Positions 8,907 to 18,222 of a stretch of 64,000 nt of DNA are shown here, in pieces. Under the pieces are notes generated by a model. The model did no database searches, was not told the DNA's origin, and worked only from the letters and a program-made list of their open reading frames with translations. The DNA is from UMGS1387 sp045541355 (GTDB lineage: Bacteria; Bacillota; Clostridia; Oscillospirales; CAG-382): assembly GCA_045541355.1 (NCBI GenBank), contig JAZQIW010000032.1, positions 1 through 64,000 on the forward strand, in the 5' to 3' direction. The position numbers and the translations under genes were made by a program. Numbering within the stretch: the stretch's first letter is position 1; every line of letters begins with the position of its first letter.

Positions 8907-10376
8907 ATGAAAAAAATTCTTAGTGTTGTACTCGCTGCTATGATGCTTATTTCAATGGCTTCTTTCAGCGCAAGTGCAGAAGATGCAATCACCGTTACAC
9001 TTGACGGTGCTGCAATCGAATTTGCTGATCAGGCTCCTACAATCGTTGAGGGAAGAACTCTTGTTCCTCTCCGTGCGATTTTTGAAGCTCTCGGCGCATC
9101 CGTTGAATGGAACGGTGAAACAAGAACTGTTACATCTGCTAAGGGTGATACAGCAATTGAACTCTCCATCGATTCAACATCTCTTTATGTTAACGGCGAA
9201 GTTAAGACTCTTGACGTTCCCGCAATGATTATCAACGGCAGAACAATGGTTCCCGCAAGAGCTATTGCTGAAGCTTACGGTGTTGAAGTTGCTTGGGATG
9301 GTGAAACAAGAACTGTTATCCTTACAACTCCCGTAGTTGAAGAAGCAGGTCCTGAGCTTGCTGAGGGTACAATTCTTTATCTCACAGGCGAAAACTACAA
9401 GAGTGACATTGAAGGTCTCACCTACGAAAACAATGTTGGTATCGCAGTTGTTGATAACCCCGACAGAGAAGGCGACAAGGTTCTTTATTTTGAAACAAAC
9501 GTAACAGAAAAGCAGGCTTGGAACTACCTCTGGTATAAGTGCGAATGGGTACCCGGTCAGAGATATCTCATTACATTCTCTGCAAGACCCGGCAATGATG
9601 CTTTCGGTAACCCTGTTGTTACGGGCTCCTTTGGTATTAATGTACGTACAAACGGCGCTGATAAGGGTGTTGACAGCATTCTTTCTGACGGCGGTGTTTG
9701 GAAGAACAATGCTTACATCTACACAATTCCCGAAGACATCGATCTTACTAAGGATATGAAGTTCGGTATTTTTGCAAGCCCTATTCAGGTTGACGGTTAT
9801 GACCACAACCTTGCTTGGAGCTTCTACCTTGACAACATTTCTGTTGTTCCTTACTACGGTGAGGAAGAAGACGGCAGAAAGGATGCTGCTTACTTCATGG
9901 GTGCTACCGGTGCAGGTGTTCCTTCCGGCTTTGATATTGATACTGCTAAGGGTGAAGTCATCGACTTGTCCGTACTCACTTCTTCATCAGCTGCATATGA
10001 AGACGGTCAGTTGCACTTCGTTGCTGAAGGCGAAATGACAGACCCTCTCGTATTAATGGATAATCTTAACTATGACGCTTCTAAGTATGCTGCAATTGCG
10101 GTTGAGTTCAAGAAGGTTTCCGGTGATAAGGCTTACAGCTCTCAGATTTTCTTTGCAACAACAGTTAATTCTAAGCTTGATGAAGAAAAGTCTCTCACAG
10201 TAGACTATTCTGATTCTGTAGCGTCTGATGACGGTTATATCGTTTCTTACTTTGACTTTGCTGATAACGAAAAGACCGCTTCCAATTGGAACAGTTCTAT
10301 AAGCATGCTTCGCTTCGATCCCGGTAACGGAAACGGCGAATGGTTTGTTAAGACAATCAAGCTTATCGAAAAGTAA
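8907..10376 (+). CDS. Secreted CAO-domain binding protein B
   Basis: A 489-aa secreted protein with the same layout as its neighbours: signal peptide to about residue 24 (cleavage after ASA), CAO-like repeats about 25-142, a binding module about 155-318 with SFYLDNI, and an LRFDPGN-type C-terminal module about 333-489. AAAGGAG precedes the ATG. Its CAO half is clearly homologous to the flanking paralogues but has many synonymous differences, so it is an older copy. It is monocistronic, with its own promoter and terminator. No enzyme motif is visible; binding of polysaccharide or cell wall is inferred. Confidence 0.7.
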   Translation: MKKILSVVLAAMMLISMASFSASAEDAITVTLDGAAIEFADQAPTIVEGRTLVPLRAIFEALGASVEWNGETRTVTSAKGDTAIELSIDSTSLYVNGEVKTLDVPAMIINGRTMVPARAIAEAYGVEVAWDGETRTVILTTPVVEEAGPELAEGTILYLTGENYKSDIEGLTYENNVGIAVVDNPDREGDKVLYFETNVTEKQAWNYLWYKCEWVPGQRYLITFSARPGNDAFGNPVVTGSFGINVRTNGADKGVDSILSDGGVWKNNAYIYTIPEDIDLTKDMKFGIFASPIQVDGYDHNLAWSFYLDNISVVPYYGEEEDGRKDAAYFMGATGAGVPSGFDIDTAKGEVIDLSVLTSSSAAYEDGQLHFVAEGEMTDPLVLMDNLNYDASKYAAIAVEFKKVSGDKAYSSQIFFATTVNSKLDEEKSLTVDYSDSVASDDGYIVSYFDFADNEKTASNWNSSISMLRFDPGNGNGEWFVKTIKLIEK

Positions 10377-10384
10377 TTAACATT

Positions 10385-10416
10385 TCACCACAGCTTATGC
10401 TGTGGTGATTTTTTTT
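10385..10416 (+). terminator. Rho-independent terminator
   Basis: TCACCACAGC pairs with GCTGTGGTGA around TTAT, followed by a T-run at 10409-10416. Confidence 0.9.
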
Positions 10417-10458
10417 GCATAAAATCTTTGTGTTACGATGATATTATACTTTTTGCTA

Positions 10459-10487
10459 TTGACTTTTATGTGATATGATGCTAAAAT
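10459..10487 (+). promoter_or_regulatory. Sigma-A-type promoter of third CAO gene
   Basis: TTGACT (10459-10464), 17-base spacer, TAAAAT (10482-10487) with TG at 10479-10480 (extended -10). Confidence 0.75.
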
Positions 10488-10522
10488 TTAAGTATCATAA
10501 AACTTGTAAAGGAGTAATACAA

Positions 10523-10943
10523 ATGAAGAAAATTCTCAGTGTTGTACTTGCAGTAATGATGGTTTGCTCAATTGCATCCTTTGCTGTAAGCGCAGAAGAC
10601 AAAATCACAGTAACACTTAATGGTACTGAAATCGTTTTCGCTGACCAGGCTCCTACAATTGTAGACGGAAGAACTCTCGTTCCTCTTCGTGCAATTTTTG
10701 AGGCTCTTGGTGCTTCTGTTAATTGGAATGGCGAAACAAGAACTGTTACATCCGTAAAGGGTGACACAGCAATTTCTCTCACAATCGACACCCCCACACT
10801 TATTGTTAACGGCGAAGCAAAGACACTTGATGTTCCTGCTATGATTATCAATGGCAGAACAATGGTTCCCGCAAGAGCTGTTGCTGAAGCATACGGCGTT
10901 GAAGTTGCATGGGACGGTGATACAAGAACTGTTATCCTTACTA
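10523..10943 (+). repeat. Long direct repeat, copy 2 (CAO coding half)
   Basis: Second copy of the approximately 420-bp repeat at 7230-7650. Identity falls off sharply where the binding-module coding region begins. Confidence 0.85.
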
Positions 10944-12037
10944 CACCCGCTGCTTCTGATGAAGCTCCCGTTGATGGCGTAGTTGTATTCTCCGAAGCTT
11001 TTGCAACCGGTTGTGAAACACTTCAGGAGGTTCAGGATCCCGAAAATCCCTCCAATACTGTTTACTTCATGGAATCTAATGCCGGTGAACAGGAATCTTG
11101 GACATATTTCTGGCTTCCTGCAAATTATGTGGCAGGCAAGAGATACATAGCTGAATACGATGTATACTTGGCAACTGATGTTTTCGGTAATGATATTACT
11201 GATGCTGCGCCCAGCGTCGGCACTTGTATGCAGTACGGCGATTATGCTTGTTCTATGCATCCTGATAATGTTGACGGTAAGTCAATGCACCACGGTAACA
11301 CTTCTGACGGTAAGACAACTCGCTACGATGTAACTCCTAAGACTTGGCAGCACATCGCGCTTGTTTTTGATATTCCCGAAACTATTAACCCTGATGAAAC
11401 TACGAGATTCGGTGTATTTGGTAACCCCGTAGAGGCAGCAGGCTATGGTAATAAGATTTCTGTTAACTTCTACCTTGACAACGTTTCTGTAAAGGAATAT
11501 ACAGGTGATGCAGGAACAGGCTTCCTTGATGTTGACTACTCTGATCATGTAGCTCCCGAAAAGCCTGCTGTTGTAATGCCCGAGGGTCTTACAATTGATA
11601 ATGCTGAAGGTATCGTATACGAAATGAATGAGGAATCTACACTTTCTCCCAGCAATACCCATAAATATGAAAACGGCCTTCTCATTTGCGATTCAACAGG
11701 CGATAATGACCCCAGAATTGCTGATGCAGGCGTAAAGTTTGAGGCTGCTGAATATTGCGGAGTAATCGCAAAGGTTAAGTACGAAAACTTTGTATCTGAA
11801 GATCCTGCAGTTTTTGGTGTATATTATGCAACAGTTGATGATCCTGAGCTTTCTCAGTCTAAGTATGCTGATGCAAAGTATGCCAATTATACACCTGATG
11901 CTGATGGTTGGTATACCATTTATGTTGACCTTACAACCAAGGAAAACTGGACAGGCACAATCGATACAATCCGTTTTGACCCGATTAACGGCGAAGGTAT
12001 CATTACAATAGACAAGATTGTTGTTGTAAAGAAGTAA
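10523..12037 (+). CDS. Secreted CAO-domain binding protein C
   Basis: The start at 10523 is preferred over an upstream in-frame ATG at 10475 because AAAGGAG lies just before it, the -10 box falls inside the longer version, and the signal peptide begins here. The 504-aa protein has a signal peptide, CAO-like repeats (about 25-142), a binding module (about 150-345) with NFYLDNV, and an LRFDP-type module (IRFDPINGEG) at the end. The first 142 residues differ from protein A at only a handful of positions, while the rest is strongly diverged. It is monocistronic with its own terminator. The ligand is unknown. Confidence 0.7.
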   Translation: MKKILSVVLAVMMVCSIASFAVSAEDKITVTLNGTEIVFADQAPTIVDGRTLVPLRAIFEALGASVNWNGETRTVTSVKGDTAISLTIDTPTLIVNGEAKTLDVPAMIINGRTMVPARAVAEAYGVEVAWDGDTRTVILTTPAASDEAPVDGVVVFSEAFATGCETLQEVQDPENPSNTVYFMESNAGEQESWTYFWLPANYVAGKRYIAEYDVYLATDVFGNDITDAAPSVGTCMQYGDYACSMHPDNVDGKSMHHGNTSDGKTTRYDVTPKTWQHIALVFDIPETINPDETTRFGVFGNPVEAAGYGNKISVNFYLDNVSVKEYTGDAGTGFLDVDYSDHVAPEKPAVVMPEGLTIDNAEGIVYEMNEESTLSPSNTHKYENGLLICDSTGDNDPRIADAGVKFEAAEYCGVIAKVKYENFVSEDPAVFGVYYATVDDPELSQSKYADAKYANYTPDADGWYTIYVDLTTKENWTGTIDTIRFDPINGEGIITIDKIVVVKK

Positions 12038-12056
12038 TTAAATTACAGGTTGTTGT

Positions 12057-12087
12057 GTACCGCAGAGAAATCTGCGGTACTTTTTTT
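12057..12087 (+). terminator. Rho-independent terminator with GAAA loop
   Basis: GTACCGCAGA pairs with TCTGCGGTAC around GAAA, followed by seven Ts. The core matches the terminator at 8728-8757. Confidence 0.9.
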
Positions 12088-12120
12088 AATTGTAAATAAA
12101 AATTTTTCTTTAAAAAACTA

Positions 12121-12149
12121 TTCCATTTAAAGCTAATATGTGATATACT
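12121..12149 (+). promoter_or_regulatory. Probable promoter of the cdaA operon
   Basis: TTCCAT (weak -35, 12121-12126), 17-base spacer, TATACT (12144-12149) with TG at 12141-12142. The extended -10 may compensate for the poor -35. It is the only good candidate between the preceding terminator and cdaA. Confidence 0.55.
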
Positions 12150-12189
12150 TATTTAGGTAAGCTATAAATTAATCTGGAGGTTTGTTGCT

Positions 12190-13029
12190 GTGGAAATGAT
12201 TAAAGACATCGGTACATTTTTACTTAATCAGATATCATCGGTATCTGTGTTTGATATTCTTGATATTGCGATTGTTTCTGTCATTTTTTATTACATATTT
12301 AAGTTTGTCAGCGACAGACGTGCAGGCCGACTTGCAATAGGCGTTGTGTTTATAGTTGTTGCTTTGTTTGTAAGTGATATTCTAAATATGCATACACTGA
12401 ATTTCCTTCTTGAAAATGTTGTTCAGGTTGGTATTATCGGACTTCTTATTGTGTTTCAGTCTGAGCTTCGCAGCTTTCTTGAAAAGGTTGGCGGCGGTGG
12501 TGTTATCGGCTCGCTTAATAAAAGGACAGGCGGCGATATGCAAAAGACTATGGAGTGTATAAATAATGTTGTTGAGGCAAGCGTCTCGTTTTCAAATGAA
12601 AAAACAGGTGCTTTGATGGTGTTTGAACGCAGTACAAAGCTTGGGGATGTCATTAGAACAGGAACCGTTATTAATTCTGACCCGACTGCTTTTTTGATTA
12701 AAAACATTTTTTATAATAAGGCTCCTCTGCATGACGGCGCACTTATTATCAGAGATAACAGACTTTACTCTGCAGGTTGTTTTCTTCCGCTTTCTCAGAA
12801 TCAGGACATCATTAAAGACCTCGGCACACGACACAGAGCAGCTATCGGAATGAGTGAAAATTCTGACTGTGTTGTTGTGGTTGTTTCTGAGGAAACAGGC
12901 AGCATTTCTCTCGCTGTCAACGGTGTTTTGACACGTAATTATGATGAACAGTCACTTAAGAGTGAGCTTATTAAATACCTTGTTGGTGAGGAAAATAAGC
13001 CTAAGAAAAAGCGTTTATCGAATTCATAA
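12190..13029 (+). CDS. cdaA: Diadenylate cyclase CdaA
   Basis: Makes c-di-AMP from two ATP at the membrane. The 279-aa protein has three N-terminal membrane segments (to about residue 90), then a DAC domain with the signature DGALII (about 181) and RHR (about 213) motifs. The GTG at 12190 is chosen because GGAGG lies 9 bases upstream; an in-frame ATG at 12196 would be rather far. The next gene encodes its usual YbbR-domain partner 12 bases downstream. It is the first gene of a ten-gene co-directional run. Confidence 0.93.
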   Translation: MEMIKDIGTFLLNQISSVSVFDILDIAIVSVIFYYIFKFVSDRRAGRLAIGVVFIVVALFVSDILNMHTLNFLLENVVQVGIIGLLIVFQSELRSFLEKVGGGGVIGSLNKRTGGDMQKTMECINNVVEASVSFSNEKTGALMVFERSTKLGDVIRTGTVINSDPTAFLIKNIFYNKAPLHDGALIIRDNRLYSAGCFLPLSQNQDIIKDLGTRHRAAIGMSENSDCVVVVVSEETGSISLAVNGVLTRNYDEQSLKSELIKYLVGEENKPKKKRLSNS

Positions 13030-13041
13030 AGGAGGTTTGTC

Positions 13042-14031
13042 ATGCTTTTTAGCTGGAATAGTAATACTAAAAATTCCGATAACGGAAAAAAGTCAAGGGA
13101 CATTCTTCCTAAGGTGCTTTCGGTCATTGCAGCAGTAATACTTTGGTTTTATGTTATAGATGTTCAGACAACTACCGAAGAAAAGACAATTTATAACGTT
13201 CCCGTTGCAATTGAAAATTTTGATAACACAATTGGACTTGATATTGTTTCGGGCAGAGATTATGTTGTTGATGTTGTTGTCAGAGGTACTAAATCAGAGC
13301 TTACAGAACTGTCACAGGATGACGTATATGCTTATGTTGACCTTTCGGGAATCAGCTTTGCAGGAAGTTATAAGGTGAGTGTAAATGTTGTAAGCCGCTC
13401 GGGTGCTTCTGTTGTAAATCAAACTGTTTCTGAGGTTAATATCGGAATTGATAAGACTGTTGCAAAGCCGGTACCGGTTGTTGTAAATGCAGAATACTCT
13501 ATTGAAGAAGATGTGTATGAAAAGGGCGAGGAAATTCTTTCCTTTGATACAGTTTATATTTCGGGTCCCGAAAATGTTGTAAATACGGTTGCAAAGGCAG
13601 AGGCAAGAATTGATCTTGGAAAGCTCAACAGTAAAATAACTTCACGTGTTACGCTTGTACCCGTTGATTATGACGGAAATGTTGTTACAAGCCCCTATGT
13701 TAAGTTTAAGGATACTGCTGTGACCGTTACGGTTCCTGTATATAAAACTGCGACAAAAAAGGTTGATGTAAGCTTTTATAATGTCAATTACAGCTATGAT
13801 TATGTACTTTCTCACAATGAAATTAAAATTAAAGGCGACGCATCGGTAGTTGATAGCATAGAGAGCATAAAGCTTGAGTCCATTACCGAAACGGAACCCT
13901 GCCTGCTCATTAAGCGTCTTTCTCTCCCCGAGGGAATTATAGCTTATGACATGAACGGCGCAACTCTTGATTCTGTGCGTGTTTCCATCAAGTCTGTAAA
14001 ACACGTTTCGGGTAATTCTGAGAATGAATAG
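13042..14031 (+). CDS. cdaR: CdaA regulator, YbbR-domain protein CdaR
   Basis: A 329-aa protein with one N-terminal membrane segment (about residues 22-38) followed by a row of YbbR-type beta domains outside the membrane. CdaR proteins bind CdaA and modulate c-di-AMP synthesis. AAGGAGG precedes the ATG. In many Firmicutes glmM follows cdaA-cdaR, but here a FAD-dependent oxidoreductase does, overlapping the end by 8 bases. Confidence 0.88.
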   Translation: MLFSWNSNTKNSDNGKKSRDILPKVLSVIAAVILWFYVIDVQTTTEEKTIYNVPVAIENFDNTIGLDIVSGRDYVVDVVVRGTKSELTELSQDDVYAYVDLSGISFAGSYKVSVNVVSRSGASVVNQTVSEVNIGIDKTVAKPVPVVVNAEYSIEEDVYEKGEEILSFDTVYISGPENVVNTVAKAEARIDLGKLNSKITSRVTLVPVDYDGNVVTSPYVKFKDTAVTVTVPVYKTATKKVDVSFYNVNYSYDYVLSHNEIKIKGDASVVDSIESIKLESITETEPCLLIKRLSLPEGIIAYDMNGATLDSVRVSIKSVKHVSGNSENE

Positions 14032-15649
14032 TATTTTGAATAGCGGGCATCTTGCCCTTGTCAGAAACATAAAAATCAGGTGCAGCTTTGATAAAGCATA
14101 TGTTTTAGACAATGCCGCAATCGAAAAGGCTGTAAAGTTAATTAAAACAACAAAGCTGTTTAATTTCATTTCGGAAAAACAAGCATTTGTATATAAAAAA
14201 TCGGTTGACGCAAGAGAAAAGAAAGAAATATTCCTTGTATATACAATAGCCTTTCCGATAATTGATAAAATTGACTTTAACACTTTAAAGGGTGTTGATA
14301 TTGTCGAGATTTCAAACCCTGAAAACATGTTTGTTACAAATAAGAAGCCGTCTAAGCGGCCGCTTGTTGTGGGATTTGGCCCCTCTGGGATGTTTTGTGC
14401 ACTTTCTCTTGCAAAGGCGGGGCTTTCACCTGTTGTAATTGAACGCGGAGAAGATATAGATAAACGAGCACTTTCGGTTGAAAACTATTGGAAGCATGGC
14501 GAGCTTAATGCCGAATCGAATGTTCAGTTTGGTGAGGGCGGTGCAGGTACCTTTTCCGATGGCAAACTTCTTACAAGAATTAGTGATAAGCTTTGCAATT
14601 ATGTTTTATCTGAATTTGTTAAGCACGGGGCGCCCGATGAAATCATGTACCTTGCGAAGCCTCATATAGGTACTGATAATCTAAGAAATATAGTAAAGAA
14701 TATCAGAAAAGAGATAGTTGAGCTTGGCGGCAGTGTCAGGTTCGGTACAAAGCTTGAAGCTGTTGAAACCGACAGTAATAACAGAATAACAGCATGTATT
14801 CTGTCAGGCGGTGAAAGAATAGAATGTGACAGCGTTTTTCTTTGTCTTGGACACAGTGCAAGAGATACTGTGCTAAAGCTTAGAGATTGCGGAGTCAGAG
14901 TTGAGCCGAAACCCTTTTCCGTAGGTCTCAGAATTGAGCATTTGAGACAGAAAATAGACGAGGCTTTATATGGTAGCTTTGCCGGCTGTGACAGTCTTGG
15001 GTCTGCGTCTTATACACTTTCAAGAAAGCTTGACGGGCGTGCTGTTTACTCGTTTTGTATGTGTCCCGGCGGTGTTGTTGTCGCCTCTGCTTCCGAAAAC
15101 GGTCAGATAGTTACAAACGGTATGAGTTATTATAGTAGAGATGGCGTCAACTCAAATTCGGCAATTGCTGTGTCTGTTGATACGTCAGACTACGGTAATA
15201 CTGTTGAGGGTGCAATTGATTTTCAGCACAGTATTGAAAAAAAGGCGTTTATTTGTGCAGGTGGTCAAGGTGCAGCACCCGTTCAGCTTTTGGGTGATTT
15301 TCTTGACGACACGCTGCTTTGTGAGCCATCTCGAATATTACCAACTTATACGGGTAAAACATCAATGGTTAAGGTTGATGATGTTTTGCCGAAATTTGTT
15401 TCACAAAAACTGCGAGACGGTATTGTAATGTTTGAAAGAGATATTGAAGGCTTTTGCGACAGTAATGCAGTTTTGACCTTTCCTGAGACCCGTACCTCGT
15501 CTCCCGTTAAAATTCCGAGAGATGAACATTATCTTGCAATCGGATTTAAAAACCTTTACCCTTGCGGTGAGGGGGCAGGATATGCAGGAGGAATTACCAG
15601 TGCTGCCGTTGACGGCATAAGATGTGCACTTAGTTATTTAAACAGTTAG
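14024..15649 (+). CDS. FAD-dependent oxidoreductase (COG2509-like)
   Basis: A 541-aa uncharacterised FAD-dependent dehydrogenase-type protein. An N-terminal region of about 110 residues precedes the dinucleotide-binding GFGPSG motif (about 115-120). The family's GGAGTFSDGKL-type stretch lies near residue 175, and a C-terminal GEGAGYAGGI stretch probably closes the FAD site. The substrate is not known for the family. The start overlaps cdaR by 8 bases and has only a poor ribosome-binding site, which suggests translational coupling. The exact start is uncertain. Confidence 0.8.
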   Translation: MNSILNSGHLALVRNIKIRCSFDKAYVLDNAAIEKAVKLIKTTKLFNFISEKQAFVYKKSVDAREKKEIFLVYTIAFPIIDKIDFNTLKGVDIVEISNPENMFVTNKKPSKRPLVVGFGPSGMFCALSLAKAGLSPVVIERGEDIDKRALSVENYWKHGELNAESNVQFGEGGAGTFSDGKLLTRISDKLCNYVLSEFVKHGAPDEIMYLAKPHIGTDNLRNIVKNIRKEIVELGGSVRFGTKLEAVETDSNNRITACILSGGERIECDSVFLCLGHSARDTVLKLRDCGVRVEPKPFSVGLRIEHLRQKIDEALYGSFAGCDSLGSASYTLSRKLDGRAVYSFCMCPGGVVVASASENGQIVTNGMSYYSRDGVNSNSAIAVSVDTSDYGNTVEGAIDFQHSIEKKAFICAGGQGAAPVQLLGDFLDDTLLCEPSRILPTYTGKTSMVKVDDVLPKFVSQKLRDGIVMFERDIEGFCDSNAVLTFPETRTSSPVKIPRDEHYLAIGFKNLYPCGEGAGYAGGITSAAVDGIRCALSYLNS

Positions 15650-15657
15650 GATTAGTT

Positions 15658-16101
15658 ATGAGAGCTGAAGGAAGAGTAATTGAAGTAAATGGAAGAATAG
15701 CCCATGTTGTTTGCACCAGAAGCAGTGCCTGTGCATCCTGTAAGGAATGTGGAAGCAAAGGTATGTGTCATGCAGAGCTTATTTTTGGAGAAGGAAATGA
15801 CAGGGTAGATGTTTATGCTGAAAATTTGATAGGTGCTAAGGCCGGAGATACTGTTGAGGTTGAATCATCGACGGGCAAGACGTTGCTTGCGTCTGCGGCA
15901 GTATTTTTACTTCCCGTCATTTTGTCAATAGCTGCATATTTTGTTGCAGGCTGCTTTACATCTGATTCTTTTGTAGTTGCGTTATGCCTTTTTGTTGCTT
16001 TTGTTGTAAGTTTTCTTATAATGACATTTGTAATGAATAAATTTGCAAATTCACATATTACAGCTTGTGTAGTATCAATTACAGAGGAGAGCGAAATTTA
16101 G
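15658..16101 (+). CDS. RseC/MucC-family membrane protein
   Basis: A 147-aa protein with a Cys-rich N-terminal part (C-x2-C-x2-C-x5-C pattern, about residues 21-37) and two membrane segments in the C-terminal half. This matches the SoxR-reducing/RseC-MucC family, which in clostridia is often next to Rnf-type redox genes. It may hold an iron-sulfur or redox-active cysteine cluster (inference). Its place after a FAD enzyme fits a redox role, but no electron-transport complex is present nearby. Confidence 0.75.
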   Translation: MRAEGRVIEVNGRIAHVVCTRSSACASCKECGSKGMCHAELIFGEGNDRVDVYAENLIGAKAGDTVEVESSTGKTLLASAAVFLLPVILSIAAYFVAGCFTSDSFVVALCLFVAFVVSFLIMTFVMNKFANSHITACVVSITEESEI

Positions 16102-16103
16102 TT

Positions 16104-18203
16104 TTGAAAGAGAATATAATTAAAAATATATGGACAGTTGCAGGCTATGATGCTGATAAAGTTAAGGAAATCGTAAGTGCTCTTTCTCTTAAGGAGTTTC
16201 TTGCCAAGGTTCTTGTTGCTAAGGGGTTTGATACACCAGAGAAAGCATCTGCATACCTTAACAGCAATATTTCCAATCTTGCGGATCCTTTTTTGCTTCA
16301 GGATATGGATAAGGCTGTTGAACGTATAAGGTCGGCAGTAAGTAATAAAGAAAAAATAATGATTTACGGCGACTATGATGTTGACGGTGTTACATCAGTC
16401 GCTGCTCTTTGGCGCTATCTTACATTTAAGGGCGCAGATGTGGGGTATTATATTCCCGAGCGTATAAACGAGGGATACGGACTTAATACTAATGCAATCA
16501 AGCGTTTCGGTGATGATGGAGTAAATCTCATAATAACTGTTGACAGCGGTATTACTGCACACGAAGAAATTGATTTTGCAAATTCCTTGGGTATTGATGT
16601 TGTAATTACCGACCATCATGAGTGCAGAGAGGCTCTGCCTAATGCTGCCGCCGTGGTAAATCCACATAGAAACGACAGTAAATATCCTTTTCGTGAGCTT
16701 GCGGGTGTAGGTGTTGTTTTCAGACTTATATGTGCCTATGAGGGTAACAAGAATCTTAACAATATCTGTTCTAAGTATAGTGACATAGTTGCTCTCGGCA
16801 CGGTAGCTGACGTTATGCCCATTGTCGGAGAGAACAGAATTATAGTAAAGCAAGGGCTTGCCTCCTTGGTAAATACAAAAAATAAAGGACTTTGCGCCCT
16901 TATTGAACAGACGTTTTCCGAGAGAAAAACAGCTCAGAGGAAAAACATTACCGCCTCCTCCATCGGCTTCGGTCTTGCACCGAGAATTAATGCGGCGGGA
17001 AGAATCGGTGATGTTAACCAGGCGCTTAAGCTTCTTATTACCGAAAATAAGTCGGAAGCAGATGAAATCGCTACATATCTTTGCGCTGTAAACAGAGAGA
17101 GACAGCTTGTTGAAAACAAAATTTTTGAACAGGCTGTTGAGCAGATTGAGTCAAATCATGATTTTGATAATGACAAGGTGATTGTTCTTGTTTCGGAAAG
17201 CTGGCATCTCGGCGTAATTGGAATTGTTGCATCAAAAATTACGGAACGATATAAGCTTCCTTCTATTCTGATATCACTTGATGGTGAAGTTGGTAAGGGA
17301 TCAGGAAGAAGTGTAAAGGGCTTTAATATCAACGAGGCTATTTCTGCCTGTAAAAGCCTTTTGATAAAATACGGCGGACATGAGCTTGCGGCAGGACTTA
17401 CAATTGACAGAAACAATGTTGATGCTTTCAGAAAAGCAATAAATGATTATGCAAAGAGCACCTTTGATTTCAGTAATATTTGTACCTATCATGATGCAGA
17501 CTTTGAAATCGGTGTAAATGATATAACCGTTGAACACGCAAAGCAGCTTACAGAGCTTGAGCCCTTCGGTCTGCAGAATCCGCTTCCTTTGTTCTATATT
17601 AAGGATGCGCTTATCAGCGAATTGTATTCAATCGGCGAGGGTAAGCACATTAAGATGATTATAGAGAAGGATGGCTTTGTTGCTACTGCGCTTTATTTCT
17701 GCATGCCTATTGAACGCTTTCCTTTTACCGAGGGAGACAGGGCTGACTTTATGTGCAACATAGACCTGAATGACTTTAGAGGAACCCTTTCTGTTCAGGC
17801 AGTTGTCAAGGATGTAAGAATGTCTGAAAGTGATATTGCTCTCAAGAAAGCAAATGAGGATGCTTTTTCGGCAATACTTGACGGTAATTGTGATGTTAAA
17901 GAAGCAAGTGTACCGTCAATGACGGATTTCAGAGCAACATTCTTGTATTTTAAAAATCATATCGGTGATTTTGACAAGATGGTAGAATTCGATATCTGGA
18001 AAACATCGAGAGCTGTTTCAAGAGAATACGGAATTGACTGTTCATCGCTGAAGCTTAACATTATTTTAAGTGTCTTTGAAGAAATGAAGCTTATTTCTCT
18101 TGTCAGAAATGATACTGAGACGGTTTCGTTGTCTCTTCTGAAAACCGAAGGAAAGGTTAATATAGAAGAAGCGCAGTTCCTGTCTCGACTAAATAAAATC
18201 TAA
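16104..18203 (+). CDS. recJ: Single-stranded-DNA exonuclease RecJ
   Basis: 5'-3' ssDNA exonuclease of recombination and mismatch repair. The 699-aa protein has a DHH domain with YGDYDVDG (about residue 86) and TDHHE (about 168), a DHHA1 domain with the GGH motif (about 423), an OB-like region, and a C-terminal extension usual in Firmicutes. The TTG at 16104 is preferred: GAGGAGA lies upstream and the TTG at 16065 would put 13 residues inside rseC. The gap to rseC is two bases, so expression is probably coupled. Confidence 0.92.
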   Translation: MKENIIKNIWTVAGYDADKVKEIVSALSLKEFLAKVLVAKGFDTPEKASAYLNSNISNLADPFLLQDMDKAVERIRSAVSNKEKIMIYGDYDVDGVTSVAALWRYLTFKGADVGYYIPERINEGYGLNTNAIKRFGDDGVNLIITVDSGITAHEEIDFANSLGIDVVITDHHECREALPNAAAVVNPHRNDSKYPFRELAGVGVVFRLICAYEGNKNLNNICSKYSDIVALGTVADVMPIVGENRIIVKQGLASLVNTKNKGLCALIEQTFSERKTAQRKNITASSIGFGLAPRINAAGRIGDVNQALKLLITENKSEADEIATYLCAVNRERQLVENKIFEQAVEQIESNHDFDNDKVIVLVSESWHLGVIGIVASKITERYKLPSILISLDGEVGKGSGRSVKGFNINEAISACKSLLIKYGGHELAAGLTIDRNNVDAFRKAINDYAKSTFDFSNICTYHDADFEIGVNDITVEHAKQLTELEPFGLQNPLPLFYIKDALISELYSIGEGKHIKMIIEKDGFVATALYFCMPIERFPFTEGDRADFMCNIDLNDFRGTLSVQAVVKDVRMSESDIALKKANEDAFSAILDGNCDVKEASVPSMTDFRATFLYFKNHIGDFDKMVEFDIWKTSRAVSREYGIDCSSLKLNIILSVFEEMKLISLVRNDTETVSLSLLKTEGKVNIEEAQFLSRLNKI

Positions 18204-18222
18204 TTCTAAGGAATGTTAAAAC

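Noticed and set aside
9174..9806. 210-codon minus-strand frame
   Set aside because: Antisense to CAO protein B; Asn/Val/Cys-rich low-quality translation; similar shadows occur under the other CAO genes.
13642..14328. 228-codon minus-strand frame
   Set aside because: Antisense to cdaR and the FAD enzyme, spans two real genes and has no start signals.
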